From Mesorhizobium sp. WSM4904 (GTDB taxonomy: Bacteria; Pseudomonadota; Alphaproteobacteria; Rhizobiales; Rhizobiaceae), in NCBI RefSeq assembly GCF_029674545.1, contig NZ_CP121354.1:124001-188000 (forward strand): 64,000 bases of DNA, in the 5' to 3' direction. The position numbers and the translations under genes are program-made. Shown in pieces: positions 18,003 to 26,479 of the stretch (the stretch's first letter is position 1; the number at the start of each line of letters is the position of its first letter). The notes under the pieces were generated by a model. That model was not told where the DNA came from. It saw nothing but the letters and a program-made list of their open reading frames with translations, and did no database searches.

Positions 18003-18644
18003 CTAAACGTTCTCGATGACGATGCCGCTGATCTCGTTGGCGACATCCTCGAAACGGTCGACCACCTTTTCCAGCTGACCGTAGATCTCCGAGCCGATCA
18101 GATAGGCCATCGGGTCGCTGCGGCCGTGTCGCTTGAACAGGTCCTTCAGGCCCTGCTCGTGCAGGTCGTCGGCGCGGCCTTCGACGCGCATGACCTCTTC
18201 GGCTATGGCATTCAGGCGCGCGGCGTTCGCGCCCACCTTGCCGAGCAGCGGGATGGCCTCCGCGACCAACCGGGCAGCCTGGACGATGACGCCGCCCATT
18301 TCCCGCATCAGGGGATCGAACTCCCTCATCTCGAACAATTTCACCGTCTTGACGGTCTTGTGCATCATGTCGATGGCGTCATCCATCGACTGGATCAGAT
18401 CCTTGATGTCGCCGCGATCGAAGGGCGTGATGAAGGAGCGCCTGACGGCAAGCAGGACCTCCGCGGTGATGCCGTCCGCCTCGTCCTCGAGGTCGATGAT
18501 CGTCTGACACCAGCGGTCGATGTCCTTGCCCTGGAGAAGCCGCTCGAGCGCCTCGGCGCCGCCGACCACCGTGCGCGAATGCCGTTCGAACAGGTCGAAA
18601 AAGCGATCCTCGCGGGGCAACAGCTTGCGAAACCAACCCAGCAT
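18003..18644 (-). CDS. DUF47 PhoU-like phosphate transport regulator
   Basis: A 213-aa all-helical cytoplasmic protein of the DUF47/TIGR00153 family, distant kin of PhoU. The N-terminus MLGWFRKLLPREDRFFDLFE and blocks such as LEDEADGITAEVL, FITPFDRGDIKDLIQSMDD and YGQLEKVVDRFEDVANEI are typical. It is thought to modulate the PiT permease encoded 3 bp downstream. I start it at ATG 18644, behind GGGAGGACGAG, and not at the 46-codon upstream extension, which lacks homology. Confidence 0.92.
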   Translation of the reverse strand: MLGWFRKLLPREDRFFDLFERHSRTVVGGAEALERLLQGKDIDRWCQTIIDLEDEADGITAEVLLAVRRSFITPFDRGDIKDLIQSMDDAIDMMHKTVKTVKLFEMREFDPLMREMGGVIVQAARLVAEAIPLLGKVGANAARLNAIAEEVMRVEGRADDLHEQGLKDLFKRHGRSDPMAYLIGSEIYGQLEKVVDRFEDVANEISGIVIENV

Positions 18645-18799
18645 CTCGTCCTCCCTGCTTCCGCCCATCCCACATAACGCCATGCGCGACGCGGGAAAAC
18701 AGATAGCCGGCTCAAAAATGTGGATGAGATCCGATTGGCCATGCGTCTTGCGCAGCAGGGCGATTTCCCCGACCTTGGGCAAACCGCGGATCGGATGAC

Positions 18800-19699
18800 A
18801 TGATCGACAAGCTGGAATTCTTCATTGCGCTCGCCAGGGAAGAGCATTTCGGCCGCGCGGCCGAGGTGTGCGGCGTCACCCAGCCGACGCTGTCGGCCGG
18901 CATCAAGCAACTCGAAGAGCAGCTCGGCGTCATGCTGGTGCTGCGCGGCTCGCGCTTCCAGGGCCTGACGCCGGAAGGCAAGCAGGTACTGGTATGGGCT
19001 CGACGCATCGTCGGAGATTCAAGGACCATGCGCGAGGAGATGCGGGCGGCGCGCCACGGCCTGTCCGGCCGCATCCGCATCGCCGCCGTCCCGACCGCGC
19101 TCGCCATGGTGGCGCGACTGACGACGCCGTTCCGCGAAAAGCATCCCGGCGTCACCTTCTCGGTGCTGTCGCGCACCTCGATCGAGGTGCTGACGCTGCT
19201 CGGCAATCTCGATATCGATGCCGGCATCACCTATCTCGACAACGAGCCGCTGGGGCGGGTGACCAGCGTGCCGCTCTATGATGAGCGCTACCAGCTGATC
19301 ACGGCGGTCGGGAACCCCTATTCCGACCGCGACAAAGTGACGTGGGCCGAGATCAGCCAGCTGCCGCTCTGCCTGCTGACGCCGGACATGCAGAACCGCC
19401 GCATCATCGACCAGCATCTGGCCGAAGCCGGCGTGCAGGTGCGGCCGACGCTGGAATCCAACTCGATGATCGTGCTGTTCTCGCATATCCGGACCGGCAA
19501 ATGGTCGTCGATCATGCCGCTCAACCTGGCGGAAACATTCGGCTTTTCCGAACCTATCCGCGCCATTCCGATCGTCGATCCGGATGCCAGCCACACGGTC
19601 GGGCTGGTTGCGGCGCCGCGCGAGCCGCATACGCCGCTGGTGCAGGCGCTGCTGGACGAGGCGATGGCGCTGGCAGACGATTTCCGCGCCCATCGCTAG
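18800..19699 (+). CDS. fdsR: LysR-family regulator, probable FdsR for formate dehydrogenase
   Basis: LysR-type activator, 299 aa. The N-terminal winged helix spans residues 1 to about 60 (EEHFGRAAEVCGVTQPTLSAGIKQLEEQLG). A periplasmic-binding-like effector domain follows (about 90-295). It lies upstream of fdsGBA-fdhD-fdsD in the same direction, with a perfect 23-bp palindrome starting 25 bp after its stop. A LysR regulator at this place is common in fds operons, where it responds to formate. The link to the operon is inferred from position and the palindrome. Confidence 0.88.
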   Translation: MIDKLEFFIALAREEHFGRAAEVCGVTQPTLSAGIKQLEEQLGVMLVLRGSRFQGLTPEGKQVLVWARRIVGDSRTMREEMRAARHGLSGRIRIAAVPTALAMVARLTTPFREKHPGVTFSVLSRTSIEVLTLLGNLDIDAGITYLDNEPLGRVTSVPLYDERYQLITAVGNPYSDRDKVTWAEISQLPLCLLTPDMQNRRIIDQHLAEAGVQVRPTLESNSMIVLFSHIRTGKWSSIMPLNLAETFGFSEPIRAIPIVDPDASHTVGLVAAPREPHTPLVQALLDEAMALADDFRAHR

Positions 19700-19723
19700 G
19701 CTAGACAATGCGGACCGATCGTC

Positions 19724-19746
19724 CTTGATAGAAATTTTCTATCAAG
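19724..19746. promoter_or_regulatory. Perfect 23-bp palindrome, candidate LysR operator of the fds operon
   Basis: CTTGATAGAAA, a central T, and TTTCTATCAAG form a perfect dyad of two 11-bp arms. It contains the T-N11-A pattern bound by LysR regulators, here within ATAG-N7-CTAT. It lies between the regulator and fdsG, about 150 bp before the fdsG start. A TATATT at 19843-19848 may be the fds promoter -10 box, but no convincing -35 box is visible. Confidence 0.82.
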
Positions 19747-19893
19747 CGACGGGAGAGCTTTATTGATCTCGGGGGTTTCCTCTGATTTCGTAAGGACTTA
19801 GCGATAATGCGCCCTTTGCATGTCGTTGCCCCGAAACCGCTCTATATTCTGGGGTGACATATGTTGGGCCGCCACGACCAGGGAGGGCGCTGC

Positions 19894-20373
19894 ATGCCGA
19901 TGCAGCCTGCAAGTACCGAGATCGCGTCGCGCACGGCGGCGATCGTCAACGAGTTCAAGGGCCTCGAAGGTCCGCTGCTGCCGATCCTCCACGGCATCCA
20001 GGAAGAATTCGGCCATGTGCCGCAGGCGGCCCTGCCGGTCATCGCAGACGGGCTGAACCTCTCCAGGGCCGAGGTGCACGGCGTCGTCACGTTCTATCAC
20101 GATTTCCGCGCCCAGCCCGCCGGCCGACACGTGCTGAAGCTCTGCCAGGCGGAAGCCTGCCAGTCGATGGGCTCGGAGGCGGTCGCCGCCAAGGTCAAGC
20201 AACTGCTCGGCATCGATTTCCACGAGACCGCGCGTGACGGATCGGTTACATTGGAGCCGGTCTACTGCCTCGGGCTTTGCGCCTGCTCGCCGTCGGCGAT
20301 GCTGGATGGCGAAGTGATCGGCCGGCTCGACGACGAGAAGATCGAAGAGATCGTCGCGGAGGTGCGTTCATGA
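19894..20373 (+). CDS. fdsG: NAD-dependent formate dehydrogenase gamma subunit
   Basis: NuoE-like subunit carrying one [2Fe-2S] cluster, 159 aa. Cluster ligands are C84 and C89 (CQAEACQSMG) with C125 and C129 (CLGLCACSP). It passes electrons between the FdsA chain and the FMN subunit FdsB in the cytoplasmic molybdenum enzyme. The start is ATG 19894 behind GGGAGG rather than the ATG 33 bases upstream. Its stop overlaps the fdsB start (ATGA), indicating coupled translation. Confidence 0.95.
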   Translation: MPMQPASTEIASRTAAIVNEFKGLEGPLLPILHGIQEEFGHVPQAALPVIADGLNLSRAEVHGVVTFYHDFRAQPAGRHVLKLCQAEACQSMGSEAVAAKVKQLLGIDFHETARDGSVTLEPVYCLGLCACSPSAMLDGEVIGRLDDEKIEEIVAEVRS

Positions 20374-21926
20374 TCCCGCGCATCTACATCCCCGCAGATT
20401 CCGGCGCGCTGGCGCTCGGCGCCGAAAAGGTCGCCAAGGCGATCGAGAAGGAGCTCACGGAGCGCGGCGTCGAGGCCAAGATCGTGCGCAACGGCTCGCG
20501 CGGCGCCTATTTTCTGGAGCCGATGGTGGAAGTGGCCACCGCCGAAGGCCGCATCGCCTACGGGCCGGTGAAGCCCTCGGACGTCAAGAGCCTGTTCGAC
20601 TGCGGCTTCCTCAAGGGCGGCCATCACAAGCGCTGGCTCGGCGCGCCGGACAAGATTCCCTTCCTCGCCAAGCAGACGCGGCTGACCTTTGCCCGTTGCG
20701 GCGTCATCGATCCGTTGTCGCTCGACAGCTACAAGTCGCATGGCGGTCTCAACGGGCTGCAGAAAGCCGTCGCCATGGCGCCGGCCGACATCGTCAGCCA
20801 AGTCACGGAGTCCGGCTTGCGCGGCCGCGGCGGCGCCGGCTTCCCGACTGGCATCAAGTGGAAGACGGTTCTCGATACGACTTCCGACCAGAAATACATC
20901 GTCTGCAACGCCGATGAGGGCGACAGCGCCACCTTCGCCGACCGCATGATCATGGAGGGCGATCCCTTCGTGCTGATCGAAGGCATGGCGATTGCCGGCA
21001 TCGCCACCGGCGCGACCAAGGGCTTCGTCTATATCCGCTCGGAATATCCGCATGCGGTGGCGACGATGAACAAGGCCGTCGCGATCGCCCGCAAGGCCGG
21101 CGTGCTCGGCGCCAACGTGCTGGGTTCGCCTCATGCCTTCGACATGGAGATCCGCGTCGGCGCAGGCGCCTATGTCTGCGGCGAAGAAACCTCGTTGCTC
21201 AACAGCCTCGAGGGCAAGCGCGGCGTGGTACGTGCCAAGCCGCCGCTGCCGGCGATCCAGGGCTTGTTCGGCAAGCCGACGGTGATCAACAACGTGATCA
21301 GCCTGGCCTCCGTGCCGATCATCATGGACAAGGGCGCCGCCTACTACAAGGATTTCGGCATGGGCCGCTCACGCGGCACGATCCCGATCCAGATCGCCGG
21401 CAACGTCAAGCATGGCGGGCTGTTCGAGACGGCCTTCGGCCTGACGCTCGGCGAGATCGTCGACGAGATCGGCGGCGGCACGGCTTCGGGCCGTCCGGTG
21501 AAAGCGGTGCAGGTCGGCGGCCCGCTCGGCGCCTATTTCCCGCGCGCGCTTTTCGACACGCCGTTCGACTACGAAGAATTCGCCAACCGCGATGGACTGA
21601 TCGGCCATGCCGGCATCACCGTGTTCGACGACAGCGCCGACATGATGAAGCAGGCGCGCTTCGCCATGGAGTTCTGCGCCATCGAGAGCTGCGGCAAGTG
21701 CACGCCCTGCCGCATCGGCTCAACGCGCGGCATGGAGGTTCTCGACAAGGTCGCCGCCGGCATCGAGGCGGAGAAGAACCTCGCTTTGGTCAGCGACCTC
21801 TGCAACACGATGAAGTTCGGATCGCTCTGCGCGCTGGGCGGCTTCACGCCCTACCCGGTGATGAGCTCGATCACGCATTTCCCCGAGGATTTCAAGCCCG
21901 CGCCGACGCGCGTGGCTGCTGAATAG
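20370..21926 (+). CDS. fdsB: NAD-dependent formate dehydrogenase beta subunit (diaphorase)
   Basis: NuoF-like flavoprotein, 518 aa, which holds FMN and reduces NAD+. An N-terminal thioredoxin-like ferredoxin segment (about 1-110) precedes the NuoF core with the FMN loop GRGGAGFPTG, the NADH-site stretch VCNADEGDSATFADR, and the [4Fe-4S] motif SCGKCTPCRIG near the C-terminus. It starts at ATG 20370 inside the fdsG stop and is followed after 10 bp by fdsA. Together with FdsG it resembles the NADH-input module of complex I. Confidence 0.96.
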   Translation: MIPRIYIPADSGALALGAEKVAKAIEKELTERGVEAKIVRNGSRGAYFLEPMVEVATAEGRIAYGPVKPSDVKSLFDCGFLKGGHHKRWLGAPDKIPFLAKQTRLTFARCGVIDPLSLDSYKSHGGLNGLQKAVAMAPADIVSQVTESGLRGRGGAGFPTGIKWKTVLDTTSDQKYIVCNADEGDSATFADRMIMEGDPFVLIEGMAIAGIATGATKGFVYIRSEYPHAVATMNKAVAIARKAGVLGANVLGSPHAFDMEIRVGAGAYVCGEETSLLNSLEGKRGVVRAKPPLPAIQGLFGKPTVINNVISLASVPIIMDKGAAYYKDFGMGRSRGTIPIQIAGNVKHGGLFETAFGLTLGEIVDEIGGGTASGRPVKAVQVGGPLGAYFPRALFDTPFDYEEFANRDGLIGHAGITVFDDSADMMKQARFAMEFCAIESCGKCTPCRIGSTRGMEVLDKVAAGIEAEKNLALVSDLCNTMKFGSLCALGGFTPYPVMSSITHFPEDFKPAPTRVAAE

Positions 21927-21936
21927 GAGCTGGCAG

Positions 21937-24849
21937 ATGAACATCAGGGCCGACTTCCCGACACTCATCGAAGAGATCGACTACGGCACGCCGGAGTCGA
22001 AAGCGACGAAGCAGGTCACGCTGACGGTCGACGGGCAGAGCATCACCGTGCCGGAAGGCACCTCGATCATGCGCGCGGCGATGGAAGGCGGGGTCGAGAT
22101 CCCGAAGCTTTGCGCCACCGACATGCTGGATTCCTTCGGCTCCTGCCGCGTCTGCCTTGTCGAGATCGAAGGCCGCGGCGGCACGCCGGCCTCCTGCACC
22201 ACGCCGGTCGGCGAAGGCATGGTGGTGCGCACGCAGTCGGAGCGGCTCGACGCCATCCGACGCGGCGTCATGGAGCTCTATGTCTCCGACCATCCGACCG
22301 GCTGGAACGAGAAGGCCGGAACCGGCGCCAGCGAGTTCGACGCGGTGGCGAAGTCGGTCGGTCTCACGGAGAACCGTTACGGCGTCGAAGGACGCAACCA
22401 CGTCAAGGAAGAAGGCGGTGTGGCGCCCGGCCATGGCTCTTTGGCCGTCGACTACATCGCCCGCGACGAATCCAACCCTTATTTCACCTATGATCCGGCG
22501 CAGTGCATCGTCTGCTCGCGCTGCGTACGCGCCTGCGAAGAAGTGCAGGGCACCTTCGCGCTGACCATCGAGGGCCGCGGCTTCGAGTCCCGCATGGTCG
22601 CCGGCATGCATGAGGATTTCATCGCTTCCGAATGCGTGTCCTGCGGCGCCTGCGTGCAGGCCTGCCCGACCGACGCGCTGCGCGAGAAGACGGTGCTCGA
22701 AAAGGGCATGCCCGAGCGCTCGGCCGTCACCACCTGCGCCTATTGCGGCGTCGGCTGCTCGTTCAAGGCAGAGGTGAAGGGTGACGAGGTCATCCGCATG
22801 ATGCCCTACAAGGACGGCAAGGCGAACCACGGCCATTCCTGCGTGAAGGGCCGCTTCGCCTATGGCTACGCCACCCACAAGGACCGCATCCTTTCGCCGA
22901 TGATCCGCGAGAAGATCACCGATCCGTGGCGCGAGGTGACCTGGGAAGAGGCGATCGCCCACACCGCGAAGGAATTCCGCCGCATCCAGTATCAGTATGG
23001 ACGCGGCTCGATCGGCGGCATCACCTCCTCGCGCTGCACGAACGAAGAGACCTATCTGGTGCAGAAGCTGGTGCGGCAGGGCTTCCGCAACAACAATGTC
23101 GACACCTGCGCCCGCGTCTGCCACTCGCCGACCGGATACGGGCTCGGCCAGACCTACGGCACCTCGGCCGGCACGCAGGACTTCGATTCGGTCGAATTCA
23201 CCGACGTCGCCGTCATCATCGGCGCCAACCCGGCTTCCGCCCATCCGGTGTTCGCCTCGCGACTGAAGAAGCGGCTGCGTCAGGGCGCCAAGCTGATCGT
23301 GCTCGATCCGCGCCGCACCGAGATGGTGAAGTCGGTGCATGTCGAGGCGGACTACCACCTGCCGCTGAAGCCCGGCACCAATGTGGCGGTGCTGACGGCG
23401 CTGGCGCATGTCATCGTCACCGAGGGCCTGTTCGACGAAGCCTTCATCCGCGAGCGCTGCGACTGGGCCGAGTTCCAGGACTGGGCGTCCTTCGTCGCTC
23501 TGCCGGAAAACAGTCCGGAGACCGTCGGCAAGCTGGCCGGCGTCGATCCGGAGGCGATTCGGGGTGCCGCGCGCCTCTACGCCAAGGGTGGCAACGGAGC
23601 GATCTATTACGGCCTCGGCGTGACCGAGCACAGCCAGGGCTCGACGACGGTGATGGCGATCGCCAACCTTGCCATGGCCACCGGCAATATCGGACGTCCG
23701 GGCGTCGGCGTGAACCCGCTGCGCGGCCAGAACAACGTGCAGGGCTCCTGCGACATGGGCTCCTTCCCGCACGAGCTGCCGGGCTATCGCCACATCTCCG
23801 GCGAAGCCGTGCGCGACATCTATGAGAGCCTGTGGGGCGTTAAGCTGGACGAAGAGCCCGGCCTGCGCATCCCCAACATGCTGGATGCCGCCGTCGACGG
23901 CTCCTTCAAGGGCATCTACATCCAGGGCGAGGACATCCTGCAGTCCGATCCCGACACCAAGCATGTCGCCGCCGGCCTCGCCGCGATGGAATGCGTCGTC
24001 GTGCACGACCTCTTCCTCAACGAGACGGCGAATTACGCGCATGTCTTCCTGCCGGGCTCGACCTTCCTCGAGAAGGACGGCACCTTCACCAATGCCGAGC
24101 GCCGCATCAACATGGTGCGCAAGGTGCTGGAGCCGAAGGCGCGCTACGCCGACTGGGAGGCGACGCAGGTGCTTGCCCGCGCTATCGGCCTCGACTGGAA
24201 CTATACGCATCCGTCGCAGATCATGGACGAGATCGCCAAGACGACGCCGAGCTTCGCCGGCGTCTCCTTCGAGCTGCTCGACCGCGTCGGCTCGGTGCAG
24301 TGGCCCTGCAACGAGAAGGCGCCGCTCGGCACCCCGATCATGCATGTTGACGGCTTCGTGCGCGGCAAGGGCAAGTTCATCCGCACCGAATATGTGGCGA
24401 CGGACGAACGGACCGGACCGCGCTACCCGCTGCTGCTCACCACCGGGCGGATCCTGTCGCAGTACAATGTCGGTGCGCAGACCAGGCGCACCGAGAATGT
24501 CACATGGCATGCCGAGGACCGGCTGGAGATCCATCCGCACGACGCCGAGGATCGCGGCATCCGCGACGGCGACTGGGTGCGGCTGGCGAGCCGTTCCGGC
24601 GAAACCACGCTGCGCGCGCTGATCACCGACCGCGTCTCGCCCGGCGTCGTCTACACGACCTTCCACCATCCGGACACGCAGGCCAACGTGATCACGACCG
24701 ACTTCTCGGACTGGGCGACCAACTGTCCGGAATACAAGGTCACCGCCGTGCAGGTGGCGCCGTCCAACGGCCCGACCGAGTGGCAGAGGGAGTATAACGA
24801 GCAGGCTCGCCAGAGCCGCCGCATCGCCCCGCTGGAAGCGGCGGAGTAG
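21937..24849 (+). CDS. fdsA: NAD-dependent formate dehydrogenase alpha subunit (Mo-bis-MGD)
   Basis: Catalytic subunit, 970 aa, oxidising formate to CO2. The N-terminal ferredoxin domain has [2Fe-2S] ligands C59, C70, C73 and C87. A NuoG-like region with CIVCSRCVRAC and CVSCGACVQAC follows, and the CAYCGVGC motif opens the molybdopterin domain. The Mo ligand is cysteine C395 in ARVCHSPTGYG, so this is a cysteine enzyme, not a selenoprotein. The C-terminal MGD-binding domain includes GRILSQYNVGAQTR. A ribosome site AGGAGC lies before ATG 21937. Downstream, 378 bp of repeats separate it from fdhD. Confidence 0.97.
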   Translation: MNIRADFPTLIEEIDYGTPESKATKQVTLTVDGQSITVPEGTSIMRAAMEGGVEIPKLCATDMLDSFGSCRVCLVEIEGRGGTPASCTTPVGEGMVVRTQSERLDAIRRGVMELYVSDHPTGWNEKAGTGASEFDAVAKSVGLTENRYGVEGRNHVKEEGGVAPGHGSLAVDYIARDESNPYFTYDPAQCIVCSRCVRACEEVQGTFALTIEGRGFESRMVAGMHEDFIASECVSCGACVQACPTDALREKTVLEKGMPERSAVTTCAYCGVGCSFKAEVKGDEVIRMMPYKDGKANHGHSCVKGRFAYGYATHKDRILSPMIREKITDPWREVTWEEAIAHTAKEFRRIQYQYGRGSIGGITSSRCTNEETYLVQKLVRQGFRNNNVDTCARVCHSPTGYGLGQTYGTSAGTQDFDSVEFTDVAVIIGANPASAHPVFASRLKKRLRQGAKLIVLDPRRTEMVKSVHVEADYHLPLKPGTNVAVLTALAHVIVTEGLFDEAFIRERCDWAEFQDWASFVALPENSPETVGKLAGVDPEAIRGAARLYAKGGNGAIYYGLGVTEHSQGSTTVMAIANLAMATGNIGRPGVGVNPLRGQNNVQGSCDMGSFPHELPGYRHISGEAVRDIYESLWGVKLDEEPGLRIPNMLDAAVDGSFKGIYIQGEDILQSDPDTKHVAAGLAAMECVVVHDLFLNETANYAHVFLPGSTFLEKDGTFTNAERRINMVRKVLEPKARYADWEATQVLARAIGLDWNYTHPSQIMDEIAKTTPSFAGVSFELLDRVGSVQWPCNEKAPLGTPIMHVDGFVRGKGKFIRTEYVATDERTGPRYPLLLTTGRILSQYNVGAQTRRTENVTWHAEDRLEIHPHDAEDRGIRDGDWVRLASRSGETTLRALITDRVSPGVVYTTFHHPDTQANVITTDFSDWATNCPEYKVTAVQVAPSNGPTEWQREYNEQARQSRRIAPLEAAE

Positions 24850-24889
24850 ATGTGTCGAGGCAAGAGCTTCAATCTTGACGGCTGATCGC

Positions 24890-25176
24890 CCCCCACTCCG
24901 TCAAGCTTCGCTTGACACCTCTCCCCCGGTCGACGGGGGAGAGGAAAGGCGTGCGGCGATTCCAACTAGCTCCTTTCCTCTCCCTCCGGAGGGGGGAGAG
25001 GTGGCGCTGCGAAGCAGCGACGGAGTGGGGGAAGGCGCGGCTCAAACGCGAAGCCGTGGAAATTCGGACACAAGCCAAAGAAGAGGCAATCCGGCGTATC
25101 TGGCGAGCAGTCGACCCCCACTCCGTCAAGCTTCGCTTGACACCTCTCCCCCGATCGACGGGGGAGAGGAAAGGCG
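24890..25176. repeat. Three palindromic repeat modules between fdsA and fdhD
   Basis: Two nearly identical 62-bp modules, at 24890-24951 and 25115-25176, start with CCCCCACTCCGTCAAGC and end with GGGGGAGAGGAAAGGCG; they differ at one base in the central GGTCGAC/GATCGAC. A third, inverted and more diverged module lies between them at about 24972-25038. Each carries the hairpins CAAGCTTCGCTTG-type and CTCTCCCCC-GGGGGAGAG. These are typical of rhizobial intergenic repeats and may influence read-through to fdhD-fdsD. The 378-bp gap otherwise holds nothing I recognise. Confidence 0.85.
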
Positions 25177-25227
25177 CGTGCGTCCAAAGCTGTCGCGGAG
25201 GACAGGCAGTACAGAGGTTGGCGCCTC

Positions 25228-26052
25228 GTGACCCGCCCTCCTGTCACTCAAATCTCTCGTCTCGCGCGTCGCGCCGGCGGCACCGCGGCCGCGAACCGCA
25301 TGGTGCCGGAGGAGACGCCGGTGGCGTTCTCCTATGCCGGCACCACCCATGCGGTGATGATGGCAAGCCCCTCCGATTTCGAGGACTTCGCGCTCGGCTT
25401 CTCGCTGACCGAGGGCATCATTGCCGACCCGGAAGAGATCGAAGCGATCGAGGTGGAGGATCTCGGCGCCGGCATCGACATCCAGATCAAGCTGAAGGAC
25501 AAGGCCAATACGCGCTTCCAGGCGCGGCGGCGCCGGCTCGCCGGACCCGTCGGCTGCGGCCTGTGCGGCATCGAATCCATCGAGGAAGCGATGCGTTCGG
25601 TCGACGCTGTGGGTGCGTCGAAGCTTACGCTTGAGGCCGAGGACGTCATCCGTTCGGTCAAGCTTCTGTCGAAGCTGCAGCCGTTGCATACAAAAACCGG
25701 CGCGGTGCACGCCGCGGCCTTCTACGTTCCCGGCAAGGGCATCGTGATGGCGCGCGAGGATGTCGGCCGGCACAACGCGCTGGACAAGCTCGCGGGCGCG
25801 CTGGCGAAAGCCGGCATCGACGGCGCGAGCGGCGCCGTCGTCGTCACCTCGCGCGTGTCGGTGGAGATGGTGCAAAAGACAGCTGCCATCGGCGCGCCGA
25901 TCATCATGGCGGTCTCGGCGCCGACCGCACTTGCCATCCGCACAGCCGAGGCTGCCGGCATGACGCTGGTGGCGCTGGTGCGCGGCGACGATTTCGATAT
26001 TTTCACCCACCCCGACCGGGTGGCTTCCGGAGTTGCCAAGCATGTCGCATGA
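25228..26052 (+). CDS. fdhD: Formate dehydrogenase sulfurtransferase FdhD (FdsC)
   Basis: Transfers sulfur from a cysteine desulfurase to the molybdenum cofactor of formate dehydrogenase and helps load it, 274 aa. The catalytic CxxC pair is C110 and C113 (GCGLCGIES). TEGIIADPEEIEAIE and AREDVGRHNALDKLAGA are family blocks. It starts with GTG at 25228 and overlaps fdsD by 11 bp. In fds operons this gene is called fdsC and protects the maturing enzyme from oxygen. Confidence 0.95.
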   Translation: MTRPPVTQISRLARRAGGTAAANRMVPEETPVAFSYAGTTHAVMMASPSDFEDFALGFSLTEGIIADPEEIEAIEVEDLGAGIDIQIKLKDKANTRFQARRRRLAGPVGCGLCGIESIEEAMRSVDAVGASKLTLEAEDVIRSVKLLSKLQPLHTKTGAVHAAAFYVPGKGIVMAREDVGRHNALDKLAGALAKAGIDGASGAVVVTSRVSVEMVQKTAAIGAPIIMAVSAPTALAIRTAEAAGMTLVALVRGDDFDIFTHPDRVASGVAKHVA

Positions 26053-26356
26053 CGAAGACCACATCGCCAGCACCAAGGAAAAGCTGGTGCGCATGGCCAA
26101 TCAGATCGCCACCTTCTTCCATTCGAAGCCGCGCGAGGAAGGCATTACCGGCGTTGCCGAGCACATCAACAAGTTCTGGGAGCCCAGGATGCGGCGGCAG
26201 TTCTTCGAGCTGCTGGACGGCGATCCGGAGGATTTCGACGACCTGGTGATCGCCGCCTCGGCCAAGATCAAGCGCCCGCTGACTCCCGAACAGGCCGACA
26301 AGAGCCTCGGCTATGCCAGGCCCGCGGATGCCGAGGGCACAGTTCCGCACAAATAG
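26042..26356 (+). CDS. fdsD: Formate dehydrogenase delta subunit
   Basis: Small subunit of the FdsABGD complex, 104 aa. The signature is LVRMANQIATFFHSKP followed by VAEHINKFWEPRMRRQF. FdsD has no cofactor; it stabilises the complex and is needed for maturation. The start is ATG 26042 within the fdhD coding region (11-bp overlap), which gives MSHDEDH, rather than the in-frame TTG 9 bases upstream. It ends the operon. Confidence 0.92.
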   Translation: MSHDEDHIASTKEKLVRMANQIATFFHSKPREEGITGVAEHINKFWEPRMRRQFFELLDGDPEDFDDLVIAASAKIKRPLTPEQADKSLGYARPADAEGTVPHK

Positions 26357-26479
26357 GGGCCGCCGCGCCCTCGGCGCCAGAGGTCTTATATTTCCGCCCT
26401 CTAAAGTTTGGCTGCCGCAAGCGGCCCGTCTCTGCTATGGTCGGCGCAGGAATTCGTCTGGCCGGACGGGGGCAATTGC

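Noticed and set aside
21892..24669. A 925-codon open frame on the minus strand opposite fdsA
   Set aside because: The plus strand encodes FdsA with all cluster motifs. High third-position GC makes long antisense frames common; this one has no recognised domain and a low-complexity composition.
21937..24849. Selenocysteine in formate dehydrogenase
   Set aside because: No in-frame TGA; the molybdenum ligand position is cysteine C395 in ARVCHSP.
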